From positions 992,001 through 1,056,000 of the forward strand of contig NC_026507.1 of the NCBI RefSeq assembly GCF_000182925.2: DNA of 64,000 bases. Direction: 5' to 3'. Shown here one piece after another: positions 46,062 through 56,863 of the stretch (its first letter is position 1; each line of letters begins with the position of its first letter). The notes beneath the pieces were generated by a model that did no database searches, had not been told where the DNA came from, and saw only the letters and a list, made by a program, of their open reading frames with translations. The stretch is from Neurospora crassa OR74A (Eukaryota > Ascomycota > Sordariomycetes > Sordariales > Sordariaceae). Both the position numbers and the translations under genes were made by a program.

Positions 46062-47318
46062 ATGACCCTCACCGACGCCCAAATATCCATCGTCAAATCC
46101 ACCGCCCCTGTCCTCAAGCAACACGGCGAAGCCATCACCACCGTCTTCTACAACGACCTCATCACGGAGAACCCCTCCCTCAAAAACATCTTCAGCCTTA
46201 CCTCGCAAGCCACCGGCGCCCAACCGCGCGCCCTCGCCCACGCCGTCCTCGCCTATGCCACCTACATCGACAACCTTTCCGCGCTCTCGGAGGCGGTCGC
46301 GCGCATTGCGCACAAGCACGTGTCTCTCCAAGTCGAGCCGGCGCAGTACGCTATTGTCGGCCAATACCTGATCCAAGCCATCGGCAAGGTTCTGGGCGAT
46401 GCGGCGACTCCCGAGATTGTAGACGCTTGGACGGCGGCATATGGAGTTTTGGCGAACGTTTTTATTGGCGTCGAGGGAGGCATGTACGAGGAGAATGAAA
46501 AGAAAGACCACTGGAAGGGGTGGAGGAAGTTCAGGATTGCGAGGAAGGTGGAGGAGAGCAGTTCCATTTCGAGCTTTTACCTGAGGCCCGTGGATGGGGC
46601 CACTCTGCCCAAGTATCTGCCTGGCCAGTATGTGTCTGTGCAGGTGCTGGTCTCGCAGTTGGGGTATTTGCAGAGTAGGCAGTACAGCTTGAGCGAGGCG
46701 CCGAAGGAGGGCGGGATGGAGGAATATCGTATTAGTGTCAAGAGGGAGGAAGGGGAAACCGGTGCGCCGGGACTGGTTTCCAACTTGCTCCATGGTATGC
46801 AAGAGGGCGCGGAGGTGGAGGTTAGTCATCCCCAGGGCGAGTTCTTCCTTGACCCCGCGGATGCAAGCAAGGAGGGGGTGCCGGCTGTGTTGATCTCGGT
46901 GGGCGTGGGCGCTACTCCGATGATGGCTATCCTCAAGAGCTTGCTTCAGGAGAATGTCAAGAGGAGACCGGTGTCGTGGATCCATGCGAGCAAGTCGAGC
47001 TCGACGCAGCCGTTTGGCGAGGAGGTGAGGCGCATCGTCAAGGAGAACCCTGAGCAGGTGTCGGCACATGTGTTTCTGAAGACGGTGGCTGGTACGGATC
47101 AGGCCGGTGTGCATTACGATTTTGCGGATACGAGGATGGACTTGACCAAGTTGGATGGGGAGCGGGATCTGCATTTGGCGGATAAGAGGACCGAGTACTA
47201 CATCTGCGGACCGGAGACGTTTATGGTGGAAACCAGGAAAGTGTTGGTTGGTCTTGGAGTAGATAAGAGCAAGGTGCACTTGGAGCTTTTTGCTACGGGT
47301 TTCGTTGCTGATGAGTAG
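46062..47318 (+). CDS. Flavohemoglobin (nitric oxide dioxygenase)
   Basis: A single exon of 418 residues. Residues 1-150 are a globin domain with the distal Tyr30 (TVFYNDL) and proximal His86 (IAHKHVSL). About 160-265 is the FAD-binding domain with RQYSLSEAP. The C-terminal NAD(P)H domain has GVGATPMMAIL and YYICGPETFM, ending in the usual LELF..G. It oxidises nitric oxide to nitrate with oxygen and NAD(P)H, giving nitrosative-stress protection. There is no C-terminal targeting signal. The frame stays open upstream: an in-frame ATG at 45921 would add 47 residues with a hydrophobic, acid-poor segment that could act as a targeting sequence. I chose 46062 because it gives the canonical MTLTDAQISIVKSTAP start. 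Confidence 0.95.
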   Translation: MTLTDAQISIVKSTAPVLKQHGEAITTVFYNDLITENPSLKNIFSLTSQATGAQPRALAHAVLAYATYIDNLSALSEAVARIAHKHVSLQVEPAQYAIVGQYLIQAIGKVLGDAATPEIVDAWTAAYGVLANVFIGVEGGMYEENEKKDHWKGWRKFRIARKVEESSSISSFYLRPVDGATLPKYLPGQYVSVQVLVSQLGYLQSRQYSLSEAPKEGGMEEYRISVKREEGETGAPGLVSNLLHGMQEGAEVEVSHPQGEFFLDPADASKEGVPAVLISVGVGATPMMAILKSLLQENVKRRPVSWIHASKSSSTQPFGEEVRRIVKENPEQVSAHVFLKTVAGTDQAGVHYDFADTRMDLTKLDGERDLHLADKRTEYYICGPETFMVETRKVLVGLGVDKSKVHLELFATGFVADE

Positions 47319-48000
47319 CTGATGGAATTCGGAGTTGTTAATAGCGTAGTAGTGTAAGATAGAGGTTTTTTCTTTCCAGTTACGAGCGAGATTTTGATAC
47401 CTACTTAGAGAAGGGGCCTTGAAGTTCGGAGTTTCACTCAAAAGTATTTTTTTGATGACTATACAGAATTCCATAAATCGATCTACTGTGTACGTGAGAA
47501 CATCTTGTTATGTGACTTGCAATGCTCTTCTCGATGTCGGGGATGGACATGATCATGATATTGAACGGAAAAGATAGAAGAAACCCAAGCTGCCAGCAGC
47601 GTGTTTCTATGATTTATTACGTAAATTTCATTAATTCATTAATGGTGTATGTTAATTACAGGTATACATGATATGATGATCGGGGCTTGTCTGGCGAGGT
47701 GAGGCAGATAAACACAAATAAGGTATTTGAATCATTAATTGCTTGGCTTGCTGGAAAAAACAGAGGAAGAAACCAAGAAGCCCCCCTAACTACATGCACA
47801 AGAAATGACATACACCGGTTGTGGATGCAATTCTGAGTGAACACAGTTCCGTGGTTTTTCAAACCGGCGTGATCTTGATGCTTTTGGATGGGCACATGTC
47901 CGATGTAATGGAATCCTTCTTCAGCCATCGGGGATTGGCGGGGATATTAGTGCGGGACCTTACATAGGGGATTTTGCTAGGGGGTAACAAACCGTTAATC
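47319..48000. other. 3' flank of flavohemoglobin to the heterochromatin boundary
   Basis: It holds the flavohemoglobin 3' untranslated region. A minus-strand frame from an ATG at 47928-47926 encodes MAEEGFHYIGHVPIQKHQDH and continues to about 47656 (90 codons) without a recognised motif; it might be a first exon cut off or a chance frame. Composition turns AT-rich at about 48000. Confidence 0.4.
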
Positions 48001-48388
48001 AACCGTCAATACATAGTCAGATTTATAAACTGTCAAAAATATCTAAACCTTTAGTATATTAGTTTAAAATAATAGACTTCATATTAAGTAGACCGTATAA
48101 TAAATAATACCTAATAACTCGTTAAACGTTTAGCAAAATATTCAGTCCACAGATACAACACTTTACTTAAGCAACAGCTTGTCAAGTTAGCTGCAAACAA
48201 ATACAACCTACAAAAGTATTACTTATTCAATGGATAGACTGCTGATAAAAACAACTTATAATAATATCTATAGTTTATATAATAAACTTAAATATTAAAA
48301 GATTATTCTTTATATAGTTATTATAGCTGATTGTTTTGCAGGTCACTAGTTTGTCTTACAAATAGTAAATTGAACAAAGAGTAAGCTT

Positions 48389-48516
48389 AATTAATAGTCC
48401 GTTAATTGAAGGATCAATTTAATAAATAGTTCGTTATAAAAACGATTAATTTAATAGATAGTCCATCAATTAAAGGATTAACTTAATAAATAGTTTGCCT
48501 ATTAGGCCGTTAACTA
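48389..48516. repeat. Four 32-bp imperfect tandem repeats
   Basis: Units start at 48389, 48421, 48453 and 48485, each beginning AAT(A/T)(A/G)ATAGT and most ending GATTAA(T/C)TT or similar. All four are exactly 32 bp with substitutions mainly at C/T and A/G positions. Confidence 0.8.
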
Positions 48517-48777
48517 ATATAAAAAGTTACCTTATTGACGGTTTATTATTTAAAGAATTAACTTTTTTAATAGTTATATATTTCAATTATTAGAAATATA
48601 GCGAATTAACTTTACAAACCGATAGTTATATTAATTATTAAATATATTAATTATTAGTTTTTTCAATTATTAAGTAAAATAGCAATTTATAAAATAAACT
48701 AGTTTAAAAATAAACTGTTAAATATAATAAACTAATAAAAAAAGTTAGTACGCTTAATTATATACAATTTAAATATA

Positions 48778-48932
48778 CCTTCCCCGTTCCCTCCCCCCGG
48801 TTCTTCCCCCCCGTTCCTTCCGCCCATTCCTCTACCTTCAATTTATAACCAATCCTCCGCCTAATCTTCCGCCCGTTCCTCCGCCTTTAATTCGCGACCG
48901 TTAGGGAAGGGGTTTTACCCCCTTCTAACGGG
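48778..48932. repeat. Pyrimidine-rich island with terminal hairpin
   Basis: About 120 bases are C/T-rich with repeated CCGTTCCTTCCGCC-type words inside otherwise AT-rich DNA. At 48898-48931 CCGTTAGGGAAGGGG and CCCCCTTCTAACGG form an imperfect hairpin around TTTTA. On the minus strand it is a polypurine tract; it could mark an element end, but no paired repeat was found. Confidence 0.5.
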
Positions 48933-51900
48933 TATAATAATACGATTAATACTTATACTTTTAATCGTACATTATAATAATATAAATAAATAGTTAATAC
49001 TACGCACCTTATATATTATTATATATAGGAATATCTATAGTATATAAATATAAACTAAATAGAGTAATTATTTTAAATTCAAACGGTATAAACTTACTTA
49101 ATTATATAAATTGTATACGCCAGTTTACGAATAGTAAACGACTATTGTATATAAGCTTTACTATTTCGTATATTGAAATGGAGCAAAAACTACACCAACA
49201 CGGAAAGTACTCTACTATACCTAAATATAGCGGGGAGCGGATCTGGAGTTGAATATAGCCTTCGTCCTTAGGAATTGAAATAGAGTAATAAAATTATAAT
49301 TTATTAACTACTATTAAAGACCAACGAGAAGGATAAAACCCTTCTTATTAGCCTTAGATTAACGGGCGAATTTAAAAGTTAATTTCTTTTATAAGGGGAT
49401 TATTAAGTTTACTATTACGAGAGTATTCAATAATAATTCTATAGTTTGGGAGCGGAATTTCTTAATCTATTTACAAGGAAAAAGTATTATCTAATTAGGA
49501 GTACCTCCCTTCTACCTATTCTCAATTCGGAATTTCCTCCTTATATCCTCTTCCTTATTTAATATATTCCTAGGGTTTCAACCGATTAATATAATAAATC
49601 TACTCCTTAATATATAATAAACTAAGGCTTTAATACTTTTATTTATTATATAAAAGTAAGAATTTTAAAGTAAGAAAGGAAAAAAATAGAAAAAAGAATT
49701 ATCTACCCTACATTAGACTTCCTTTCGAATATTCTTTTATAATCCTTTATAAGAATATTTGTATATTAATAACCCTTACTATTAAATAAAACTTTAAGTA
49801 TAGATACGTATATAGGTAAGAATATTAATTATTATTAGTAAAGGTAAATATAATAAATAATATAAATAAAGGATTAGAAGTAAATCTGTTAATACTACTT
49901 CTTTTTATCCTATATAGCCTTCTAAATTCTTGTTCTTTCCTCCTTCGCCTTAATCTTCTTCTTTTCCTTTACCTCCTTTTTAATATTTTAAATTAGTATT
50001 TTATAAATCTTTAGTACTTTTTACGCTTCCTTTATATTAATATTATTAGTAGTAGGAATATTCTATACTATTTATTTACTTAGTATTAGTACATATTGGT
50101 ATTCTATAGTTAGCCTCCCCTTCTCTTCTCCTTTAGCCTTCCTTCCTAGTAAGTATAAATCCGCCTTCCTCTTTTTAAGTAAGATAAAATAATTAATAAT
50201 AAATCTATTATATAAATTGAATAATTCTACTTACTTATTAATTTTATAGCCTTTTACCTATTTAATTACTTTTAATTTCCGTAGGGGCTTTGGAAGTACC
50301 TTATTCTCCGAAGGGGAAGAGATTTAATACTATAGTATAGTAAGCCCATTTATATATTCATCCTCTTTATTCTTATTTTTATTATCTTTGTAACTATTAA
50401 TTAATATATCCCTAATATTCTCTACCCCTAGCCCTTCGAATATTAAGAATTTCTTTAGTTATTAAATATTTTAAATATAAATTAATAAATTATAGAGGGC
50501 GAGCGGGTTTCTTAGGTATTCTTATATAACGTTATTGTCTTTTATAAATTTAGGTTCCTAAAAATCTCCTTTTACCTCAATCCTTTAGTACTGTATTATT
50601 CTATATTTTACCTTATACTACAAATCTACTCTTTACTTTTAATTTATAAGAATTATTAATAATTTAATTTATAGCGTCCTTAAATAATTGTAGGCTATTT
50701 TTATTTATTAATAAATTATAGCTTTTTTTAACTATTTGAAATTTAATAGTTATGTTTAAAGTTTCTAGTAGTTAAATTACTCTTAGATATATAATTTAAT
50801 ATAAGGAATTATTTATCCGTTAGAGTACTAATCTGCTCTTTTTATATTTAGAAAGAAAATCCTAACTACTTCTAATATTTAGAAACTATATAGTTATATA
50901 ATCGCCTATTAAGGGAATTTGTAGCCGCTAAAGTATATTTTAATACAAATTCATTTTCCTTTATTCGTAAAATATCTATAATTTACTAATGTAAATATAT
51001 TATAAGCCTTTAATACTTCCCGTATCCTAAATTTATATTTTATTATATAAAAATAATACTATATATATTCTAATTAGTTAAAGATAGCCAAAGAAAAATA
51101 TTTATCCTTATAAATCGGAATACACTATTACCTTGTTAATAATAAGAAGGCTTCTTCTATTAGTTTAATACTTATTAAGTATAAATTCCCTAATTCGTTT
51201 TTAATTATAATTTAAGCGGAGGAAAGGACGTAGATCCGATCTCCGTATGCTTTAAATAATTAGGTTAGGCCTATATTTATAGTTACTCTATTTATCTAGC
51301 CCTTAATATAAATAGTATATTATAGGTTCGTTATTCTTATTACGTATTTATACTAAGTTATTTAATTTAATTAAATTATTACTAGCCAATCTTTTAGGGG
51401 AAGGAGATCTACTCTAAGTACTATATTATATAAGTCGATATTTAAAGTATTGAATATTAGTTTGAATGGTACTATCCGATCCTTATTTATTAAGCTATTG
51501 TTTAAATATTTAAGTAGTTTCTAATTAAATTCTAAATTAAAGTTCCTTAGCGCTTCTCTCCGAGGGGGGTAAACCTCTCTAAGTTTTAAAATAGTATTTT
51601 ATTAATTAGTAGCCTCCCTTATTTATTAAACTTTATAATCTTTAATAATTTCTCTCTACTCTTCTTCTAGTACTATTACTATAGAATAGGACGATTTAAA
51701 AGTAATAAAGGGCGAGGCAAAGTAGGATAAAATAATTAATAGTAAGGTAAGAATTTAAGCTAATAATATAAGTTCTTTATTATTACTTTCTTTCTCTAGA
51801 GTAAAATATTATTTATTTATAATAGGACTTTTAATAAAATCGGCCTTACGGGCACCTTTAGCGGGAGTTTAGGTTAGTAGAAATATTAATTCTTTTAGTA

Positions 51901-54059
51901 TATAAGGGAGAGGATCTATTATAATTAGGAATTCCTTATTTAATAGTAAATTGCTAATTAAAATTTATAATATTAAAAGTTTATTATTAACTTTCTTACT
52001 TAATAAAATCTCTTCCTCAATAAGTATATTTAATATAAGTTTATTAATTTTCTCTTTTCCCTTTTTAATAAGGGTCAAATTTATTAAAAATACTTGCGAG
52101 GTATTAATTAAGTATATTATAATTAGAAGTATATTTTTTAATACTTCTTTATTATTATTTAACAACTCCTAATTTAGAGGGATTACTTCGGTTAATATAA
52201 CTATTACGAATTTATTATTTTCTTCTTTACTTATTTTATTAGGAATTTAATTCATTAAGGGTATACTTTTTTTCTACGGAGTTTTAAGTAAATTTATTAT
52301 AAGTAGTAATACGTTCTTTAATAACTTTTTATCCTTCTTTAGGGTTTTTTTATTCTTTTTAGAACCCTTAGAGCTTTTTTTATCCCTATTATCCTTAATA
52401 ATAAATTAAATTATAAGGATCCAGCGAAATTCAATCTTTATACCTTTATCTTTACTCTTCCAAAACCTTATTACTTCTCTAAATATATTTAAACTATTAA
52501 AGATTATAATAAATTTAATAGTAATATTCGCCTTCGATTATTTTTTCTCCTTTAATTTAAGAGAAATAGACGATTATTAGATAGTAATCCGCTCCCTATT
52601 ACTACTCTCTAGGGTCCTAGTAGTTAGTTTTGCTTTATACTTTTTAAAGCGGTCTATTTTTATTCTCTATATAATTATGCTTTTTAAGGTCGAAGTTAAT
52701 ATAATTTCTTTCTTCTTAAATTTTTTAAAGGGTTTCTCAAAGGAGAGTACCTATAGGGCGATCTCTAGAATATTTAATATTATTAAAAAAGTATATTCTT
52801 CGTCTAAAAGGTAGAATAGTATTCCTTAGGAATAAAGGGGGGTTAATTTAATTGTTGTACTATTTTTTTTGGGAGGTGAAAGGCTTTTTTTTATTAATTT
52901 ACCTTTAAATATAGTAGGGAATTAGGAATTTCTAAATATATTTACTCGGTTAATATTATAATAGTAGTTTAATATAGTTCTATAACCTTCTTTAATTTTC
53001 TAAAGACTATTTTAATATTAATTCGTTAGAGGGGTATATTGTAATATATTTATTTACTTTCTACTCCCTATTTAAAACCTTTCCGCTATTATTATTTAAT
53101 TAATATATACTTCGCTATTCGTATTTACTTCCTATTAGTAAGTATATTTCTTTCTTCCCTTTATAATAAACCCGCTCCTCTTCTTCCTTATTCCTATATT
53201 AATATTTTTTTATTTTTAAATATTAATATTTAATTTTACTACCCTTATTATATTGAATTTGTATATTTTTCCTAATAATCCTATTTAAGAATTTATATAA
53301 TAATCTAACCTTCCTCCTAAATATTAGGGTACAAATTTCTAATTAGCTTCTAACGTTCCTTTATTAATTACTATTATTAAAAGAGGGTACAATACGAACC
53401 CTAATAAAGGCCTACTCCCTTTTTATCCTCTAATAACGAAGAATAACCCTCGGTATATAAATAAATATCCTAATAGTAAATAGTAATTACTATTTAAAGT
53501 ATATATTTACTTATCTTCTAGCCCTATTGCTATAAATTCCCTCTAGGGTATAACTTTAAATAAATTTAATAAGGCTTTTATTAATTTAATTCGGGTTTAT
53601 ACTATTTCCAAACCTATTTTTATTAGGAAGTTATATATAGAATAGATTTTACTTTAATCCCTTACTAACCTTACTAAACTCCTTAATATTTTTTATCCTA
53701 CTAATTAGTACTATATAATTTTAGTAGTTTATTTTACAACCCGAAACTTCGATAATTAACCTCCTTAGCGCCTATTTATTAAGAAAAAGGGGGTTTAGCT
53801 TTAGAGTTACTATAGTGCCTATTTATAGGTCAAAAAGAAGAGGATTTTAGGTCTTTTTATTTAAACATTTAATATTCCATACAAATCCTTTCCTCATTTC
53901 GCCTTCTCATTCTTCCTTATTAACCTTTTTCTATAAGAATTACTTCCCTTATTCTTATTATTTAATTAAAGCCTAAAAGACCTTTACTTCTATTTTTTCC
54001 GTAAGAAATTAGTAGGAGATAATTAATATTTAATCGCTTTTTATTAAATATATTTCTAT

Positions 54060-55276
54060 ATTTAATAATATTAAAGGAGGGATTTATAATAATTATATTT
54101 AAAATATTAAGCAAACTAATAAATATACTTATTTAACTACTAGTTTCGAGGGTCTTCAAATCGTTACCCAGTACAAACTATCCCCTTTTTATAAGGATCT
54201 TGCTAAATATTTAAATAAAAATAGAAATATAGGCGGGGATTTCTTAGTAATTAATAGAATTATTTAAAGTATTTAAATCTATATTAATAAATAAATTACT
54301 CCTAGTAAAGAGTTTTAAGAAGAGTATACGAAATTTAAATATTTTTAATTCCGAGTAAGAGGCTAGGGTAATACTATTAAAGGGAACTATCTAACTTAAT
54401 AATATTCTTTTAATAATAATAACGATTTTTAGGAGAGGGTTAAAAATCCGGAGGTTAATTTTAATTCTTCTAAGGTTAATAAGGCTTCTAATAATAAGGA
54501 TTTGTTTAGCAATAATATAGAAATTAATAATAAGGGTTAGGGTATAGATTTATAAAATACTAATAAGCTTGAGATTGGGAATTAGGTAGTTCTTCCTTTA
54601 TTAGCTTCTAAGGGTTCTAAATTAAATTATTATAATAATAAAATAAAAGTTAATAATACTATTTTAAGCGATAGTGTAGATTCGCTTATTATTAATTTAT
54701 CTATAATTAAAGAAGGCGTTATTCCTCCTTTAGCGATTTTTAAGACCCCTAAGCTAATTTATTATAGTGAGCAACTGGATAAAGGGAATAGTAATAAAAT
54801 AGAAATTAATATTATAGTTGAAAATAGCGGTACAAATCTTAAAATACCGCCTCCTAATACTCTAAAGTATCTTCCTCCTATCGCGCTTATAAGTACAGAT
54901 TTTCTTATTTATATAAATAAAGAGGCTCTTTCCCCTATAGTTACTATTACTAAAGTTTATAATTAGGAGATTAATAAAAAGGGTAGTATAGATCCGCAGC
55001 CTATTATTATTAATAGTAAATTAAAGATTCTATTTTATTGCTTCACTCCTATTATTAATATTTATAATTTAAAAGGAAAGGGTAATCCTATAGTAATCTC
55101 CTTATTTAAGGAAAATAATAATAATTTTAGTAACTTTCTTAATATTAAGAAATTCTTTAATGCTAAAGGAAATACTGTTACTACCTCTATTAATATTAAT
55201 AACCTAATAATCCTAGGAGGGGATTTAATAGAGTTAGACAATAAAGTCGTTTTTAATATCCCTTCTATTAATTAAT
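54060..55276 (+). pseudogene. RIP-altered but largely open unidentified ORF
   Basis: A plus-strand frame remains open for about 660 bases (54600-55276) with a single TAG, ending in TAA after VVFNIPSIN. It extends upstream with a few more stops to about 54060. The product is Ile/Asn/Lys-rich from RIP, with PPLAIFKTPKLIYYSEQL and LKILFYCFTPIINIYNLKGKG among better-preserved parts. No family is recognised. Position upstream of the LINE-type RT would suit a LINE ORF1, but an assembly gap intervenes. Confidence 0.4.
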
Positions 55277-55402
55277 TAAATTTTTATAGTATAAGGGAGA
55301 AAGGTTCCTAAATAGAAAAGGTAGAGGGGGGGGCGGATATTTTACTATATCGTATTTAAATTAGAATCTTCCCTTATTCCTTAGTATACCTATAGTATCT
55401 AA

Positions 55403-55502
55403 NNNNNNNNNNNNNNNNNNNNNNNNNNNNNNNNNNNNNNNNNNNNNNNNNNNNNNNNNNNNNNNNNNNNNNNNNNNNNNNNNNNNNNNNNNNNNNNNNN
55501 NN
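55403..55502. other. Assembly gap (100 N)
   Basis: Exactly 100 unknown bases, a conventional placeholder for a gap of unknown length. Confidence 0.99.
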
Positions 55503-56763
55503 CCTTTAACTATATAGTATAGATCTATTATACCCGTCTCTATAATATTACTACGTAGTACCATTATATTAGGGCCGGTTTAATCCTATATCCTTTATAT
55601 TATAAGACTAGTAGGGACTTCCCTTCGAAAGAAAATAAAAAAGTAAAAATATTAAAGTATTCTAAAAGTAGAAATATAATTATAAATATATAAATTATAA
55701 ACTCGTAAAGAAAAGTAAACGCTAAAGGAAATACTATAAGGAAAAAAAGATCGAGAAAGGAGGCTATATTGTCGCTTCGGTTTTATTATTATACGTTGGT
55801 TATTAGGTATAGATTTGCCTATTTCTAAGTACGCAAGTAGGGTATTAGGTTAATCCTTAGGATTTATTTATATTCTTAAGGGTCGCCCCTTAAGAATTAT
55901 AACCTTAATCCTTATCCGAATTAAATCTTTCTATATCCTATCTTTAAAAGTATTTTACTTCGTCTTCTTTTTCTCTATAACTATACCTTTTCTAAATTCG
56001 TATTATAATATTCGGTTTAAAATTTCCTCTATAAGTAATTTATTATTAATCAATTTAAAATCTCCTTAACTTCTTCCGTCTTTAGGTAAAATTTATTCCC
56101 TTTTAAATATTATACTTAAATTCTTAGTATTTAATATTACTCCGTCCCTAACTATAAACTTCTTAATCCTCCTAGTACTTATAAACTTATTAAATTATAT
56201 CCTATCTAAAATACTAATATAATATATACTCCCTAAATTAGAGATCCGGTATATTTTATAAAGGCCTTACTATTAGTACGAAAACTTTTTTATTAAATTT
56301 ATATTAATCCTTCTAATATTATTATATTTTAAAATTAAATTACCAACCTCAATTTAAACGTTTTTAAATCGTATTTTCCGCTAATTTTATCTATTACAGT
56401 AATTAGTTACTATTTCCTTTATTATAGCGACTTTTTCTACGGCCTATACAAATCTATATTTAAAATCCTTATATATTTAAATAACCGTACTAATTAGCTC
56501 CTTCCTAATTATTACCCTATTATTATTCTTCTAATTAGTAATTCGCTAGGAGGGTAAATTAAATTCGATTAGTAATACTAGATTATAACTATATATTAAC
56601 TAAAAGAGAGTATACCTATAGCTTCCTCTAATAATAGTCCGGTCTATAAAGAGGATATAAAATAAATACTTTTCTAATTAATACTACTCCCTTTAATTAT
56701 TTTTATAAATAAAAAAGTAATTATAGTATATTTTTATTTATTTATACTATTAGTTCGCGAAAC
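55503..56763 (-). pseudogene. RIP-degraded retroelement remnant, possibly gypsy integrase
   Basis: The minus strand at about 56600-56350 reads SYNLVLLIEFNLPS..., then a run of Lys/Arg-rich helix with VEKVAIIKEIVTNYCNR, resembling the C-terminal half of a gypsy-type integrase. The evidence is weak and the remaining sequence carries only RIP signature. Confidence 0.35.
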
Positions 56764-56863
56764 NNNNNNNNNNNNNNNNNNNNNNNNNNNNNNNNNNNNN
56801 NNNNNNNNNNNNNNNNNNNNNNNNNNNNNNNNNNNNNNNNNNNNNNNNNNNNNNNNNNNNNNN
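56764..56863. other. Assembly gap (100 N)
   Basis: Exactly 100 unknown bases; sequence character changes from minus-reading to plus-reading remnants across it. Confidence 0.99.

Larger units (their letters stand above)
48001..53950. mobile_element. RIP-degraded repeat DNA, left part of the terminal heterochromatic block
   Basis: Very AT-rich with TpA excess. It includes a 32-bp tandem array, a pyrimidine-rich island and a less mutated island at about 49180-49260. From about 50 to 52.7 kb the minus strand reads as degraded coding sequence (for example 52165-51965 and onward, Lys/Leu/Glu-rich, stops of the TAG/TAA type), probably a retroelement structural gene. Boundaries and family could not be fixed. 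Confidence 0.6.

Noticed and set aside
46053-47474. 473-codon minus-strand frame
   Set aside because: Antisense shadow of flavohemoglobin, which has unmistakable globin, FAD and NAD motifs on the plus strand.
51951-52172. 73-codon plus-strand ATG frame in the AT-rich block
   Set aside because: Very low-complexity Ile/Leu/Phe product; the minus strand reads better as degraded retroelement coding sequence.
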